Part shown: piece after piece, positions 1 through 9,358 of the stretch
Layout of the letters: each line of letters starts with the position of its first letter
How positions within the stretch are numbered: position 1 is the stretch's first letter
From: Osedax symbiont Rs1
GTDB lineage: Bacteria; Pseudomonadota; Gammaproteobacteria; Pseudomonadales; Balneatricaceae
Direction of reading: 5' to 3'
DNA length: 35,750 nucleotides
Assembly (NCBI GenBank): GCA_000416275.1
Contig: ASZJ01000204.1
Location: 1-35,750 of the forward strand
The notes under the pieces: generated by a model
Seen by the model: the letters and a program-made list of their open reading frames with translations, nothing else
The model's database searches: none
Told to the model about the DNA's origin: nothing
Translations under genes and position numbers: made by a program

Positions 1-1692
1 ATATTGAGAGACTAACTCATTGAGCTGTTCAGCCATTTTTACTAATTCTTGACTGGTTTTTGAGGTTTTTTCTGCATCGGCAGCCGTTTCAATTGAAACT
101 TTATTTATATGGGAAATACTGCAACTGATTTTTTCACTGACAGCTTCTTGTTCGTTTGCCGCCGCTGAAATATGTCCACACTTAGTGCTGATTTGAGTCA
201 CTTCATCGGCAATGGTTGCAAATGAAGCCCCTGATTTAGTGGCGCTGCTAACTGCGCTATGGGTTTGCTCTAAACTCTGTTGCATTATTTCGACAGCCGA
301 GTTAGTACCTGTTTGTAGTTTATCAATCATATTTTTAATCTCTTTAGTGGAAGCTTGAGTACGTACCGCCAGAGTGCGTACTTCATCAGCTACTACCGCA
401 AACCCCCTGCCTTGCTCGCCGGCACGCGCGGCTTCAATCGCGGCATTTAACGCTAACAAATTGGTTTGTTCTGCAATGCCTTCAATGACCCCCATGATAG
501 TGGTGATTTCGTTATTGTGACTTTTCAATTGATCAATTGTGAGTGCTGCCGAGTCAATTTTAGTCGATAATTTACCTATATCTTGCACCGTTGATTCGAT
601 GACGACGCTACCTTGAGAAGTCAAAAGGGTGGCATTATTAGCAAAATTTGTGGTTTCGGCGATGTTTACCGATACTTGACGATTAGTGGCGGTCATTTGT
701 TGCATAGCAGCGGCCAGCGATTCGGTTTCATCACGTTGTTTGGATATTATTATACTGGTGTGATGGGTCGTTGCACTCATCTCCTTGGAGTAATTATTAA
801 GCTTGCCACTTACTTTGACAATGTCTTCCACCATGTTGAGTAGTTTGCTTTTCATTTCATTCATAGCGACTAATAAATCGCCGGTTTCATCTTTACTTCT
901 AACTCGTATATCTTGTGACAAATCTCCCCTAGCGGCATCAATGGCTGTCATAATACCACCGACAATATAGTTACTAATTAATAAACTTAGACTGATGGCA
1001 AAGATGAAACTAAATGCTGCAATGACCAGCAATATGTTAACTGCCTTTTTTTCGTGTTGATAGGCAAGTGTTGCACCGTTGGCGGTGAATTTTTGGATAT
1101 TAAAAAGTAATGATTCGGTGGCTTTATCTAATTTCACTTCTTCGTGTTCTACTTTTTCGATTAGCTCCTCTAAGTTATCCAGCTGACTATTATCGATTAA
1201 AGTGAAAATTTCATAGGCGTGTTGTGCATACTTTTTGTGGGCATTTTCAATGGCACTCAGTGCATCACTAATTTCCGCCATTTTGGCTTTTAGATCAGGG
1301 TTCGAAAACGCCGCATCATGGTGGGTGATTGCTTGGGCTGTTTGAAATAAATCTTCAATCTCAGAGTTGCCATCAGCAAAGTTTTGAATGCTCATTGCGT
1401 ATTTTTCCAAGGTAGAAATCTTGGGCTTTTTACCAATAAGAGTGCGATCGGAAATTTTTGTACCGTAGTGTAAAGCCTTTTCAAATGAAATAGCTTGCTC
1501 TAGCTGGACTATGGTTATATGGCCAACTTTATCAATCAAGGGCATATCTTCTTTGACGATATTTTCCAATTCATGGCCAATACTGCTCAAAGAATAGATT
1601 GAGTAGCCGAAGCTAACAGTTAGCAGTGATAACATAACGGCACTAAAGCTCAGTAGTTTTAATCTAAGTGACATATCCCGAATAAATTGCAT
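1..1692 (-). CDS. Methyl-accepting chemotaxis protein (3' end outside window)
   Basis: Membrane chemoreceptor that signals to CheA/CheW. I translated it from the minus strand: it is open from an ATG at 1692 to the window edge (564 codons), so the C-terminus is missing. Order: first membrane segment near residues 8-30, a helical periplasmic domain with no recognisable ligand fold (four-helix-bundle type likely), a second membrane segment whose cytoplasmic side leads into HAMP, then the signalling hairpin. The hairpin tip is unmistakable ([20 protein letters not shown], followed by a [19 protein letters not shown] segment). AAGGAG lies 8 nt before the ATG, which supports this start. The ligand is unknown. 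It is a monocistronic-looking gene, separated by about 320 bp from the next one. Family assignment is secure; specificity cannot be read. Confidence 0.95.
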   Translation of the reverse strand, partial: MQFIRDMSLRLKLLSFSAVMLSLLTVSFGYSIYSLSSIGHELENIVKEDMPLIDKVGHITIVQLEQAISFEKALHYGTKISDRTLIGKKPKISTLEKYAMSIQNFADGNSEIEDLFQTAQAITHHDAAFSNPDLKAKMAEISDALSAIENAHKKYAQHAYEIFTLIDNSQLDNLEELIEKVEHEEVKLDKATESLLFNIQKFTANGATLAYQHEKKAVNILLVIAAFSFIFAISLSLLISNYIVGGIMTAIDAARGDLSQDIRVRSKDETGDLLVAMNEMKSKLLNMVEDIVKVSGKLNNYSKEMSATTHHTSIIISKQRDETESLAAAMQQMTATNRQVSVNIAETTNFANNATLLTSQGSVVIESTVQDIGKLSTKIDSAALTIDQLKSHNNEITTIMGVIEGIAEQTNLLALNAAIEAARAGEQGRGFAVVADEVRTLAVRTQASTKEIKNMIDKLQTGTNSAVEIMQQSLEQTHSAVSSATKSGASFATIADEVTQISTKCGHISAAANEQEAVSEKISCSISHINKVSIETAADAEKTSKTSQELVKMAEQLNELVSQY

Positions 1693-2011
1693 TTGTGGAT
1701 TCTCCTTAATGGTCCGAAAAATTCGGCATTATATGTAACTAAGAGTAGTCTAAAATATATAAATCGTGGGTTTTTGTTACACAATGTGGGTTATTAAGTA
1801 ACTGTATTACGGGAGAAATCATCATTGGATCGCTATAAATTATGAAATAGTATTAGACGGTTAAGGATTCTCTGAACAATATCTATATCCGGTCGGGTGT
1901 ACGGGATGTTCGTGCGGCTTGTCGCGTGGCCTTAAACACAAGTTCCTCTGCCTGCCAGCGGCAGATGTGACTTGTAAACAGAGGGCCTACATAATTGAGC
2001 TATTACTCAAT
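1693..2011. other. Intergenic region with short hairpin after the glycosyltransferase gene
   Basis: No gene seen. The left part must hold the promoter of the chemoreceptor gene, but I could not pick a convincing -35/-10 pair. A perfect 6-bp inverted repeat (ATTGAG, 6-nt loop, CTCAAT) at 1994-2011 sits directly beyond the stop codon of the minus-strand glycosyltransferase gene and may end its transcript, although no T-run follows. Around 1938-1985 two short inverted repeats interleave (ACAAGT/ACTTGT and CCTCTG/CAGAGG); their meaning is unclear. Confidence 0.4.
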
Positions 2012-3157
2012 CTAGTGCCGTGCGATCAGCAATTGGTCAATAACTTTCTGATAGCTAGGTTTGAGCTTTTTCCAGCTTAAATCCAGCTCGGCTGGAAAAT
2101 AATTAGCATTTTTAAGCATCTCCCACTGCTCGATCATTAGCTGACAGGCGGCTCTCGCCTCAGTTGCTAGATCCAAGTCTGCTGCGTAGAGGTATTGGCT
2201 GGCAAAAAGTTCGGGGTAGACCAGGCGGTTGGGCAGTGCGGGAACACAGTTGACATTAAAGGCCTCCAAGACAGATAAACCCTGAAACTCATGGATGGCG
2301 GTCGACAAAAAAATGTCTGCCTGCGCCAGCCAGCGCTGATACTCTGCACGGCTCTCAGTGTAGCCAAATTGATCAATATATTCTGCATACTCGCTCTGCA
2401 GTGTGGCGAATTCACTGGGTACTTGTCTGAATTTCTGTCCCATAATGCAAAGTCTAAAATTAACCCGCCGCGCTACGAGTTCTTTGACAATCGCCAGTAA
2501 TTTGACCGGCCCTTTGTCATACTCCCATCGGGCTGCCCAAGCTATTAGCAGCGGTCGCTGCTGGATATTCAGGTTCCCGTATTGATCCCAAACAGTGCTA
2601 ATGGCTGCTGTCGCTAATTGATTGCCAGTGGCAGACTCTATTAAAGGCACTGGAAGTACCGTTGCTTTAGCTTTGATTAGGGCGATGATATTAGTGGGAA
2701 CTTGATCGGGAAGTTTGTTGAGTAGCTGTTCGGCGCCTGTCAGTAGAGTTTGCAGATTATAATTGCTGTTAAAAACTAGCTGATCAGCGGCTAGCGCCGT
2801 GTATAGGTTTAGAATTTGCGGTTCAACATTGGTGCGTGCCTTAGTAGAGGTGGGGTAGGCAAATTGATTTTCATGAAAATAGACTAAGGTGGGGATGCTC
2901 GCGAGCGACGGTATGAATCCGCGCAGCGCCGATAAATCGGTCATTGAAGTGGCGATGATCAGATCATAATCTTGTTTTAGGATAGCCGCTTGCTCACCAA
3001 AGGCCCAGCTGAGGCTGTTGCCGCGCACTCGCCAGGAGAAATAGCGGGCCGCTAAAGTCAGTACTTGCCATTGATGCTGTGGGAAATTGGCGACTAGGCC
3101 CTTTCGCCAGTATTGGTGGCTGTCTGCATCATACGCACTGAGTAATAGTATTTTCAA
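2012..3157 (-). CDS. DUF3524 glycosyltransferase, tRNA-queuosine alpha-mannosyltransferase (QTMAN/GTDC1) family
   Basis: Predicted GT-B-fold glycosyltransferase, 381 aa. The N-terminal part (MKILLLSAYDADSHQYWRKG) and the HENQFAYP motif at residues 95-102 are hallmarks of the DUF3524 family, whose animal member GTDC1/QTMAN transfers mannose from GDP-mannose to queuosine in tRNA-Asp. The C-terminal half has a group-1 glycosyltransferase look, with an acidic HEFQGLSVLEAF stretch in the donor site. The start codon is TTG; the first in-frame residues match the family N-terminus exactly, so I accept it despite a poor ribosome site. It lies 41 bp after hrpB on the same strand and is probably the last gene of that operon. 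Function in bacteria is inferred from family membership only. Confidence 0.85.
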   Translation of the reverse strand: MKILLLSAYDADSHQYWRKGLVANFPQHQWQVLTLAARYFSWRVRGNSLSWAFGEQAAILKQDYDLIIATSMTDLSALRGFIPSLASIPTLVYFHENQFAYPTSTKARTNVEPQILNLYTALAADQLVFNSNYNLQTLLTGAEQLLNKLPDQVPTNIIALIKAKATVLPVPLIESATGNQLATAAISTVWDQYGNLNIQQRPLLIAWAARWEYDKGPVKLLAIVKELVARRVNFRLCIMGQKFRQVPSEFATLQSEYAEYIDQFGYTESRAEYQRWLAQADIFLSTAIHEFQGLSVLEAFNVNCVPALPNRLVYPELFASQYLYAADLDLATEARAACQLMIEQWEMLKNANYFPAELDLSWKKLKPSYQKVIDQLLIARH

Positions 3158-3198
3158 AGTAATCTAAACCGCTGGTAATAGAGTGGATGTGAGACTGC

Positions 3199-5820
3199 TT
3201 AGTTGTTCAGCTCTTGCGCTAGCCGACGCTTGGTTTTTTTAGTGGCTGCAAAAGTGAGAGGATCATCGGGCCAAGGGTGGCGGGGATATTTTCCTTTCAT
3301 CTCCTTTTTTACCTCCAGGTAGCTAGTGTGCCAAAAATTACCTATATCTTGGGTTATTTGCAGCGGTTTACCGGCGGGGGACAGCAAGTGTAATTGTAGT
3401 GCCACGCCTTTTCTGCCGTTGCTCTGAGCTATCACTGGAGTGGTTGTGCAACCAAACATTTCCTGTAGCTTTACCGCTAGTATCGGCGGGGATTGACTGT
3501 AATCTATACTGATCTTCGAGCCAGAAGGTACGCAGTAGTGAATGGGCGCTTGCTGATCTAACTGTTGAGGTAGCGGCCAAGGTAATAAGTTGGCAATAAT
3601 GTTAGGTAAGTCCAGAGAGTTAAGTTGTGCAAGCTTTTTAAACTGATCGACAAAATTATCGCTGAGGTACGGGGCGAGCCACTGCTCTAAGTTGGCTAAT
3701 AAAAAATCATCTGACAGATCGGGCCACAGCTTTGACTGCGGGCTATTGATTCGTAAAAAATTAACCCTGGCGCGCAGTTGCTGTAATTTTTTATTCCAAG
3801 GTAGTATTTGCAAGTTGCGTTTAGCTACCAGTTCTAGGATTAACTGCCGTTTTTTGGCGACATCTACCGTGGCTGTTTTTTTGCTACTGAGGATTATTTG
3901 ACCGATTTTTTGATAGTTTTCCGCCCGTAATCGATCGGCTTGGTCATCCCAAAACAGCGCTTGCTGCTCGCTAATTAATGGTTGTAGGTATTGTTCGAAA
4001 AGTATTTTTTGCAATTTACAGGCCAGGTAAATTTGATCATTATGCTGCTGTTTTTTCCCTCCGCAATGGGCAATCGCCAGATAGTCAGATTTGACTAATT
4101 GATCGGTAAATCCCAGTTCGGCTCTGCGGCCATTGGCGAGTTTGTACTCTGTTTCGCTGTCACTGACACGCTGGCCGATTCGCTCCGGCCAAGTAAGCGC
4201 AATCAGCATAGCTACTTGTTGTGGTAAGTCTAAGCGCTCGGCACTGGCATCTATATCGATAGGGTCGGATAAAGGCCCAGCTTGGGCGAGTGTCTGCTGG
4301 AATTGCCGGCTTTGGCGCTTGATTCTCTCCCAGTTATGGCGCTGTTTAGGATGCTTAGCTGAGGGGCTATTGAGGGCGTGGATTCTGAGTAGAATATCTA
4401 CTTGACGCTCTTGCAATGGGTCACTTTCTGCCAGTAGCGCTGCTAAATCACAACCTAGTGCTGCAATGCCTAGTCTAGCTGCACTCAGACACAAGTGAGC
4501 GAGTCGCGGCTCCATTGGCAACCGGCACATTTGCTCGCCGTGTTTGGTTAGCTGTACTACAGCGCCTGTATAGGTGACAGCCTTTAGTTTAGTCAGTAAC
4601 TGCAGCGCCTGTTGTATTTGTGCTGCTCTGGGTGGGTTTAACCACGCTAAATCGGTGAAATCAGTGTTGCCCCACAGCAGTAAGTTGAGGACTAAATGGC
4701 TGAGGTCGGCGGTGAGTATCTCCGGCACTTCAAAGGGGGCTAAGCTCTGCTGCTGCTCTTCGCTCCACAGCCTATAGCAAACGCCTGGGGCGGTTCTGCC
4801 GGCTCTGCCGGCGCGTTGCTCGCTGGAGGCTTGAGATATTTTTTGGGTGTTTAAGCGCGTGATGCCAGTGCTGGCATCGTAACTTGCACGCCGACACAGG
4901 CCGCTGTCGATCACGGTCGTGATGCCGGCGATGGTAATACTGGTTTCAGCGATATTGGTGGCCAGCACTATCTTACGAAAATCTTTATCCACAGGCTGAA
5001 TGGCTTGCTGTTGCTGTGCAAAACTCAAATTGCCATATAGTGGGGCTATTTGCAGGTTTTCTAAATCAAGATCGATGGTTTGTCTGACTAGCTCTGCTAC
5101 TTTTAGAATTTCTCGCTGGCCGGGCAAAAACACTAAAATACTGCCGTTTTGTTGGCTGACTAGCTGCTTGATGAGGTTGGCAATTCGCACTTCTAAAGTG
5201 TCAGATGCATACTTAGCTTGGGCAAGTTGACGCGGGGAGAGAGCTGCGCTATAAAAAATTTCCACCGGATAGCTGCGACCTTCGCTTCTAATAATGGGTG
5301 CATTGCCAAGTATGCTAGCGGTGGCACTGCCGTTTAAGGTGGCGGACATTAACAGTAACTTTAGCGGCAGTTCTTGGCGAAATAATTCACGCCCTTCAAG
5401 GCAGAGTGCCAAGTTTAAATCGTTGTTTAAACTGCGCTCGTGAAATTCGTCAAAAATAATTAGCCCCACTCCTTCTAAACTGGGGTCTTGCTGGAGCATT
5501 CGAGTGAGTATGCCCTCAGTGATTACTTCGATTATGCTGGCGGCGCCGACCTTTGTCTCCATGCGGATACGATAGCCAACTTGCTGACCTACCGGCTGTT
5601 TTAAATTTTCACTGAGGCGTATCGCCGCCGATTTAGCGGCGATACGCCGCGGCTCGAGCAGCAGTATTTTTTGTTCTCCCAGCCAATCTTGGCCAAGCAG
5701 CGCCAGAGGTACCAAGGTTGTTTTACCGGCCCCTGGAGGCGCTTCTAAAACCACCGCATCGACGCTCGACAGCGCGCTGATAAGTTGCGGAAGTACCGCG
5801 CTAATCGGCAGGTCACTCAC
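3199..5820 (-). CDS. hrpB: ATP-dependent RNA helicase HrpB
   Basis: DEAH/DExH-box helicase of the HrpB family, 873 aa (about 810-850 is usual). Visible motifs: Walker A PPGAGKT (residues 28-34), the DEFH box (FDEFHERS), motif III SATL, motif VI QRAGRAGRTAPG, followed by the winged-helix/ratchet region and the long HrpB-specific C-terminal domain ending in a basic tail. In bacteria HrpB is usually dispensable and its RNA substrate is poorly defined. The start is GTG: its first bases overlap the TGA stop of the upstream ABC-like gene (GTGA, 5817-5820), so the two are probably translationally coupled. The glycosyltransferase gene follows after 41 bp. Nothing suggests a defect; all catalytic motifs are present. 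Confidence 0.96.
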   Translation of the reverse strand: MSDLPISAVLPQLISALSSVDAVVLEAPPGAGKTTLVPLALLGQDWLGEQKILLLEPRRIAAKSAAIRLSENLKQPVGQQVGYRIRMETKVGAASIIEVITEGILTRMLQQDPSLEGVGLIIFDEFHERSLNNDLNLALCLEGRELFRQELPLKLLLMSATLNGSATASILGNAPIIRSEGRSYPVEIFYSAALSPRQLAQAKYASDTLEVRIANLIKQLVSQQNGSILVFLPGQREILKVAELVRQTIDLDLENLQIAPLYGNLSFAQQQQAIQPVDKDFRKIVLATNIAETSITIAGITTVIDSGLCRRASYDASTGITRLNTQKISQASSEQRAGRAGRTAPGVCYRLWSEEQQQSLAPFEVPEILTADLSHLVLNLLLWGNTDFTDLAWLNPPRAAQIQQALQLLTKLKAVTYTGAVVQLTKHGEQMCRLPMEPRLAHLCLSAARLGIAALGCDLAALLAESDPLQERQVDILLRIHALNSPSAKHPKQRHNWERIKRQSRQFQQTLAQAGPLSDPIDIDASAERLDLPQQVAMLIALTWPERIGQRVSDSETEYKLANGRRAELGFTDQLVKSDYLAIAHCGGKKQQHNDQIYLACKLQKILFEQYLQPLISEQQALFWDDQADRLRAENYQKIGQIILSSKKTATVDVAKKRQLILELVAKRNLQILPWNKKLQQLRARVNFLRINSPQSKLWPDLSDDFLLANLEQWLAPYLSDNFVDQFKKLAQLNSLDLPNIIANLLPWPLPQQLDQQAPIHYCVPSGSKISIDYSQSPPILAVKLQEMFGCTTTPVIAQSNGRKGVALQLHLLSPAGKPLQITQDIGNFWHTSYLEVKKEMKGKYPRHPWPDDPLTFAATKKTKRRLAQELNN

Positions 5821-8411
5821 TCGGCTATCTCCACTAGTTGAGGGAGTTTATGCAGGCCCTGTAGGTCGAGTTGATAGTAGCTAACATCGCTGGCAGACAC
5901 CCTTTTGTGCGGTGATAAAATAATCACTGTAGTGTCGGGCAAAATTCCTCTAATCCCCGCTAATAACTGTTTAACTTCAGCGTTATTCTTGGCGGGCAGA
6001 GCATTGTGCATTAGCAGTACTTTTGGACGCTTCATCAGCGCGCGAAGCAATTGTATATTCTGTTTGGCGACGGTCGGTAATCTCTCGCCGCGAATACCTA
6101 CTTGTGACAGAGAGATAACAATTAGTACCAGCGCTTCGGCCTGGTTCTCGATGAGCGCCTGCTCGACAATATCTACTAATTTTTGCTGCTGCTGATGATT
6201 GTGTGGATCTCTTTCAAAGCCCCAGAGTAAATTTTCCATTACCGTTAAACGTCGGTTCATTCGGCCTTTGCGCAATGGCTCAAAATTCTCTGATAACAGA
6301 CTGATGGGCGATGAAATAAGTTGCGAGCGCAAGGTCAGTAGCTTATTTTTAAGCGATTGTGATATCCAAGTATGGTCGTGCAGATGGCCCCTGAAACTGA
6401 GGGCTAAACCCAATAAAAATTCACAGGCAGGTAAGTGGTTGGGACGGCCAATGCAGTCCGCCAGCTTACCTCTTACGCATTCAACATCATAAAATCGATA
6501 ACTATTGTTGAGCTGTTGCTCGGGGCCTAATTCCTCCAGTTGCTGAATGATATGCTGCGCCAGTCTTTTACCAATATCTCGCAGCTCTATATAGATGCCT
6601 ATTTCTAGTAGGGCGGCGACAAAGGGCGGGTGATCACTAATCGCCTGTAAGGTCTGATGCTCGGTCTGATGATCGATTAAACCAAAGGCGATATTTTCCA
6701 CTAGGCTTAAATGGTCACTGTAACTGTTGATGTCGAATCTCTCGATCAACTCATCTGCTTCCATGCCTCTTAAGCTAGTAAACAAATCCTCTTTAGTGAT
6801 AGAAAATTTGTCGTGAATAGTCGGGGCTATTGCCAGCGGATCAATATAATCTTTGAGACCGAACTCAAAGACCGTCCGCCTCGCGCCTATTGCCGACATA
6901 GTGTCTTGCAACCACAGCGATAAGTTTTTCCAGCCATCGACCTCGGCCATTGCAAAATCAGTCCAGACATCGTCAATGCTGTCGGTGCTATTGCCCGAGG
7001 CACTCGACTCTTGAATCGCCAGTAATTGCTGCTGAGTTAACAGCGAACGGCTGGTTGTGGGGGGAAGGTGGCGCAAGCCGTAATTGATGTTTTGTAAGAT
7101 AGTTCCCTCGATCAAAAATGGCTCTGGACCGATGTAGGCAATGTTGGTGCTTAAAGAGTGGCTGGCCAATTGGCTGATGCTAGTGTTGCCTATCTTAATA
7201 TCACCTGCGGCAATTGGCTCTAAGTTGACAATGTTCATGGCCAGTCGCTTGAGTAGAGTGTCATTGTCGCTACAAATATTTAGATGGCTACCTGGGGCAA
7301 TGTGTAAGTTGATATTTTGGCTGATGAAATCGCCCCGCTCGTTTTTAATATAGAGATTTTGTACGTTGAGCCCTGCAGTAAAGTTGGCGAGATTGTCGGC
7401 AGTTTGTGCCACGTATCGGCTTAAATCCTCAGGATTGAATTGTTCCTGGATGTATTCATAGCGAACTTTAGCGTCTTGATATTGTTGGTAGTAGGCAAGT
7501 AGCTCTTTCCAGGGGGAGACTAAATCTTTGTAGGCCGCTAGTGCAGCCACTAAAGCCCCGATACTCAATTGTCCTTTGATCACTAAAATTCCGCCCACCG
7601 CATAAAAGAGGATCGGTGGTAGCTGATTCAAAAAATTATTGATGAATTTCATGAAAAATTTCAATTTGAAAATATTGAAGCGAATCTTAAATAAACGGCC
7701 CAAAGTCGAGGAGAATTGGGCTAAGTGGTAGCGCTGGGTACCCTGCAGCTTTATTTCACGCTGCCCATCTACCGCTTCGCCAATTTGACTGGAAAACTGT
7801 CTGACGACAGCTACTCGCTGTTTTTTCAGCAGGTTTAATTTTTTTTGCATCTTGGGGATGATATAGGCCTGCAGTGGAATCATCGATATGGCGACTAAGC
7901 CTAAGATAGGATCCTGCATAAACATAAAAATTAAGATGGTCAACATAGTGCCACCCTGAAAGAGTGGTTGCGCTAAGCTATCGCCAATGAAGCCCGCCAG
8001 TGGCTCTGTCTCAGAGGTGATCGTCGAAATGATTTCACCTTGGGAGATACGCTGAAATTTAGCGGGCGGAAAGCTTAGTAGCTGATTAATTAATTGGTAG
8101 CGTAAGCGCCTAACCATACGCTCGCCAATAATGCCTTTAAAAGTATTAATGCGCATTTTAAAAGCGCCATTCACCAGTACCGTGAATAATAAAGTAGTGC
8201 AGAGAATCAGTAAAAAATCGGTCGAATTGAAGAGAATGCCAAAAATACTATGCTCACTGGTACTGGCTGCAGTGATTGCATCATTGATGATCATTTTGGG
8301 TAATTCAAGCGAAAAATACAGTATTGGAAAAATCATCAAGGTTAACAGCAGAACTTTGAGTTGTGCTGCGCCACTGTATTTGTAGATAAAATTCTTAAGA
8401 TGCGCTTCCAT
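5817..8411 (-). CDS. ABC-exporter-like membrane protein with degenerate, insertion-bearing NBD (paralog 1)
   Basis: 864 aa. Residues 1-300 form an exporter-type ABC membrane domain: hydrophobic segments near 19-36, 64-83, 153-186 and 262-293, plus a typical coupling region (SQGEIISTITSETEPLAGF, 123-141). An NBD-like domain starts near 350. Its beta-strand and Q-loop region are recognisable (IAYIGPEPFLIEGTILQNI, 424-442), as is an RALMKRP helix (790-796). However, the Walker A position reads SDNDTLLKRL with no GxGKS/T, Walker B ends LLMHN instead of LLLDE, and the LSGGQ position reads IRGERLP. A His remains near the H-loop (835). About 300 residues (450-755) are inserted between Q-loop and signature. 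ATP hydrolysis is therefore unlikely. It is a close paralog of the gene at 9424-12006 and overlaps hrpB by 4 bp. Substrate and role are unknown. Confidence 0.85.
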   Translation of the reverse strand: MEAHLKNFIYKYSGAAQLKVLLLTLMIFPILYFSLELPKMIINDAITAASTSEHSIFGILFNSTDFLLILCTTLLFTVLVNGAFKMRINTFKGIIGERMVRRLRYQLINQLLSFPPAKFQRISQGEIISTITSETEPLAGFIGDSLAQPLFQGGTMLTILIFMFMQDPILGLVAISMIPLQAYIIPKMQKKLNLLKKQRVAVVRQFSSQIGEAVDGQREIKLQGTQRYHLAQFSSTLGRLFKIRFNIFKLKFFMKFINNFLNQLPPILFYAVGGILVIKGQLSIGALVAALAAYKDLVSPWKELLAYYQQYQDAKVRYEYIQEQFNPEDLSRYVAQTADNLANFTAGLNVQNLYIKNERGDFISQNINLHIAPGSHLNICSDNDTLLKRLAMNIVNLEPIAAGDIKIGNTSISQLASHSLSTNIAYIGPEPFLIEGTILQNINYGLRHLPPTTSRSLLTQQQLLAIQESSASGNSTDSIDDVWTDFAMAEVDGWKNLSLWLQDTMSAIGARRTVFEFGLKDYIDPLAIAPTIHDKFSITKEDLFTSLRGMEADELIERFDINSYSDHLSLVENIAFGLIDHQTEHQTLQAISDHPPFVAALLEIGIYIELRDIGKRLAQHIIQQLEELGPEQQLNNSYRFYDVECVRGKLADCIGRPNHLPACEFLLGLALSFRGHLHDHTWISQSLKNKLLTLRSQLISSPISLLSENFEPLRKGRMNRRLTVMENLLWGFERDPHNHQQQQKLVDIVEQALIENQAEALVLIVISLSQVGIRGERLPTVAKQNIQLLRALMKRPKVLLMHNALPAKNNAEVKQLLAGIRGILPDTTVIILSPHKRVSASDVSYYQLDLQGLHKLPQLVEIAE

Positions 8412-8773
8412 TCGTATGGCTTCTCGCTAAGGCTAGATTGATAAATTTTGTCTGTGCGTGGAAAAGGTAGTGATTTGCTGAGTTAGTAGCCAATCCCAGA
8501 TAAGGGTAGCTATACGGGCTGTGCAGATGACTCATACAGCGGTGTTTATGGTGGTAGCTAGCTGTCGCTAGTTTATGGGTATGATTGTGCTTCTTTCAAG
8601 TTGAAACTAGCGATTGTCTGCTAAAAATATGGCTAGGATATAATATTTTGGTCGATTACTTCTGGCGCTGAAAAGAACAGTTGGGAAGCTCTGAGGTTTA
8701 TTCAGAGATTCCCAAGGGAGCGATGGATATTGTCGCTGCGATACTTAGAGATACTTACTCAAGAGTGCTGTGA
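8412..8773. other. Intergenic region with 11-bp stem hairpin
   Basis: No gene seen between the first ABC-like gene and the DUF3010 gene. An imperfect hairpin at 8683-8713 (GGGAA plus CTCTGA paired with TCAGAG plus TTCCC around one mismatch, 7-nt loop) lies 60 nt beyond the stop codon of the minus-strand DUF3010 gene and is probably its terminator or a transcript-end stabiliser; no long T-run follows. The promoter for the ABC-hrpB-glycosyltransferase operon must lie here, but I cannot pin it down. Confidence 0.45.
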
Positions 8774-9223
8774 CTACTCAGCATCATCTGCATGGGAATA
8801 AAGGTCTTTGTTCTGATGCGCGTAAGCGACACTAAAGGCCGCCTGTTGGAATTTTTTCAAGCCGAGCTCGGTGACCGCAACATCCAGCGGATTGCGCTTA
8901 ATCCACTCTTTGATTTGGGTGGTGGTCATCAGGGTTACCGGCAGATCGATTAGCTGCAGAGCGGCCTCTAATTTAAAGCTGGTGGATGAGCCGGCAAATT
9001 TGCCTTTTTGCATGCGCTCGACGATCACCAATTGTTCAATTTTATAATCTTCAATCAATTTTTTTACACTAAATTGAAAGTCGCGAACAGATTCTGCTGC
9101 CGCAGAGTTTGACACTGTAAACTGCCGTGTTCTGCAATCGGGTATAGTAAAAGCCCCCTGCTGATAATCTAACAAGCAGATAATGGCCTCTGCCCCTTTT
9201 AACTCGATACCACATACTCGCAT
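8774..9223 (-). CDS. DUF3010 family protein, RuvC/RNase H-like fold suspected
   Basis: 149 aa, matching the usual size of DUF3010 proteins, which are of unknown function. It starts MRVCGIELKG and has a central VERMQKGKFAGSSTSFKLEA segment. The layout resembles RuvC-type RNase H folds: an N-terminal strand with an acidic residue (Glu7 in GIE), a second strand ending in Glu69 followed by a Lys/Ser-rich helix (as in the IEQ-x-x-N...KLGQARG region of RuvC), and acidic residues at the C-terminus (Asp146, Asp147). This nuclease-like reading is my inference. The gene lies between the two ABC-like paralogs on the same strand, but with about 200 and 360 bp gaps and hairpins on both sides, so it is probably transcribed on its own. 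The ATG start is the only sensible one; the ribosome site is weak. Confidence 0.75.
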   Translation of the reverse strand: MRVCGIELKGAEAIICLLDYQQGAFTIPDCRTRQFTVSNSAAAESVRDFQFSVKKLIEDYKIEQLVIVERMQKGKFAGSSTSFKLEAALQLIDLPVTLMTTTQIKEWIKRNPLDVAVTELGLKKFQQAAFSVAYAHQNKDLYSHADDAE

Positions 9224-9306
9224 TTTAACTGCCTATATCAGGATGAAACTTTGCCGCTAATTTGGCCGCGGGTGAGGTGACACAAACAACGGCTGAAAAG
9301 CTAATA

Positions 9307-9334
9307 GCTGAATCAGTGAAGTCACGGATTCAGG
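9307..9334. repeat. Family A element reduced to its two fused termini
   Basis: The sequence CTGAATCAGTGA joined directly to AGTCACGGATTCAGG is the left end and the right end of the family A repeat with the whole interior lost. It forms a near-perfect 26-bp palindrome downstream of the second ABC-like gene and upstream of the DUF3010 start. It is best read as an excision or deletion relic. No target duplication could be recognised. Confidence 0.6.
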
Positions 9335-9358
9335 TTAGTGACAAAGTTTCACTATTTT

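Noticed and set aside
1920..1985. Interleaved inverted repeats as a structured RNA or attenuator
   Set aside because: Arms are only 6 bp and cross each other; nothing ties them to a known RNA family.
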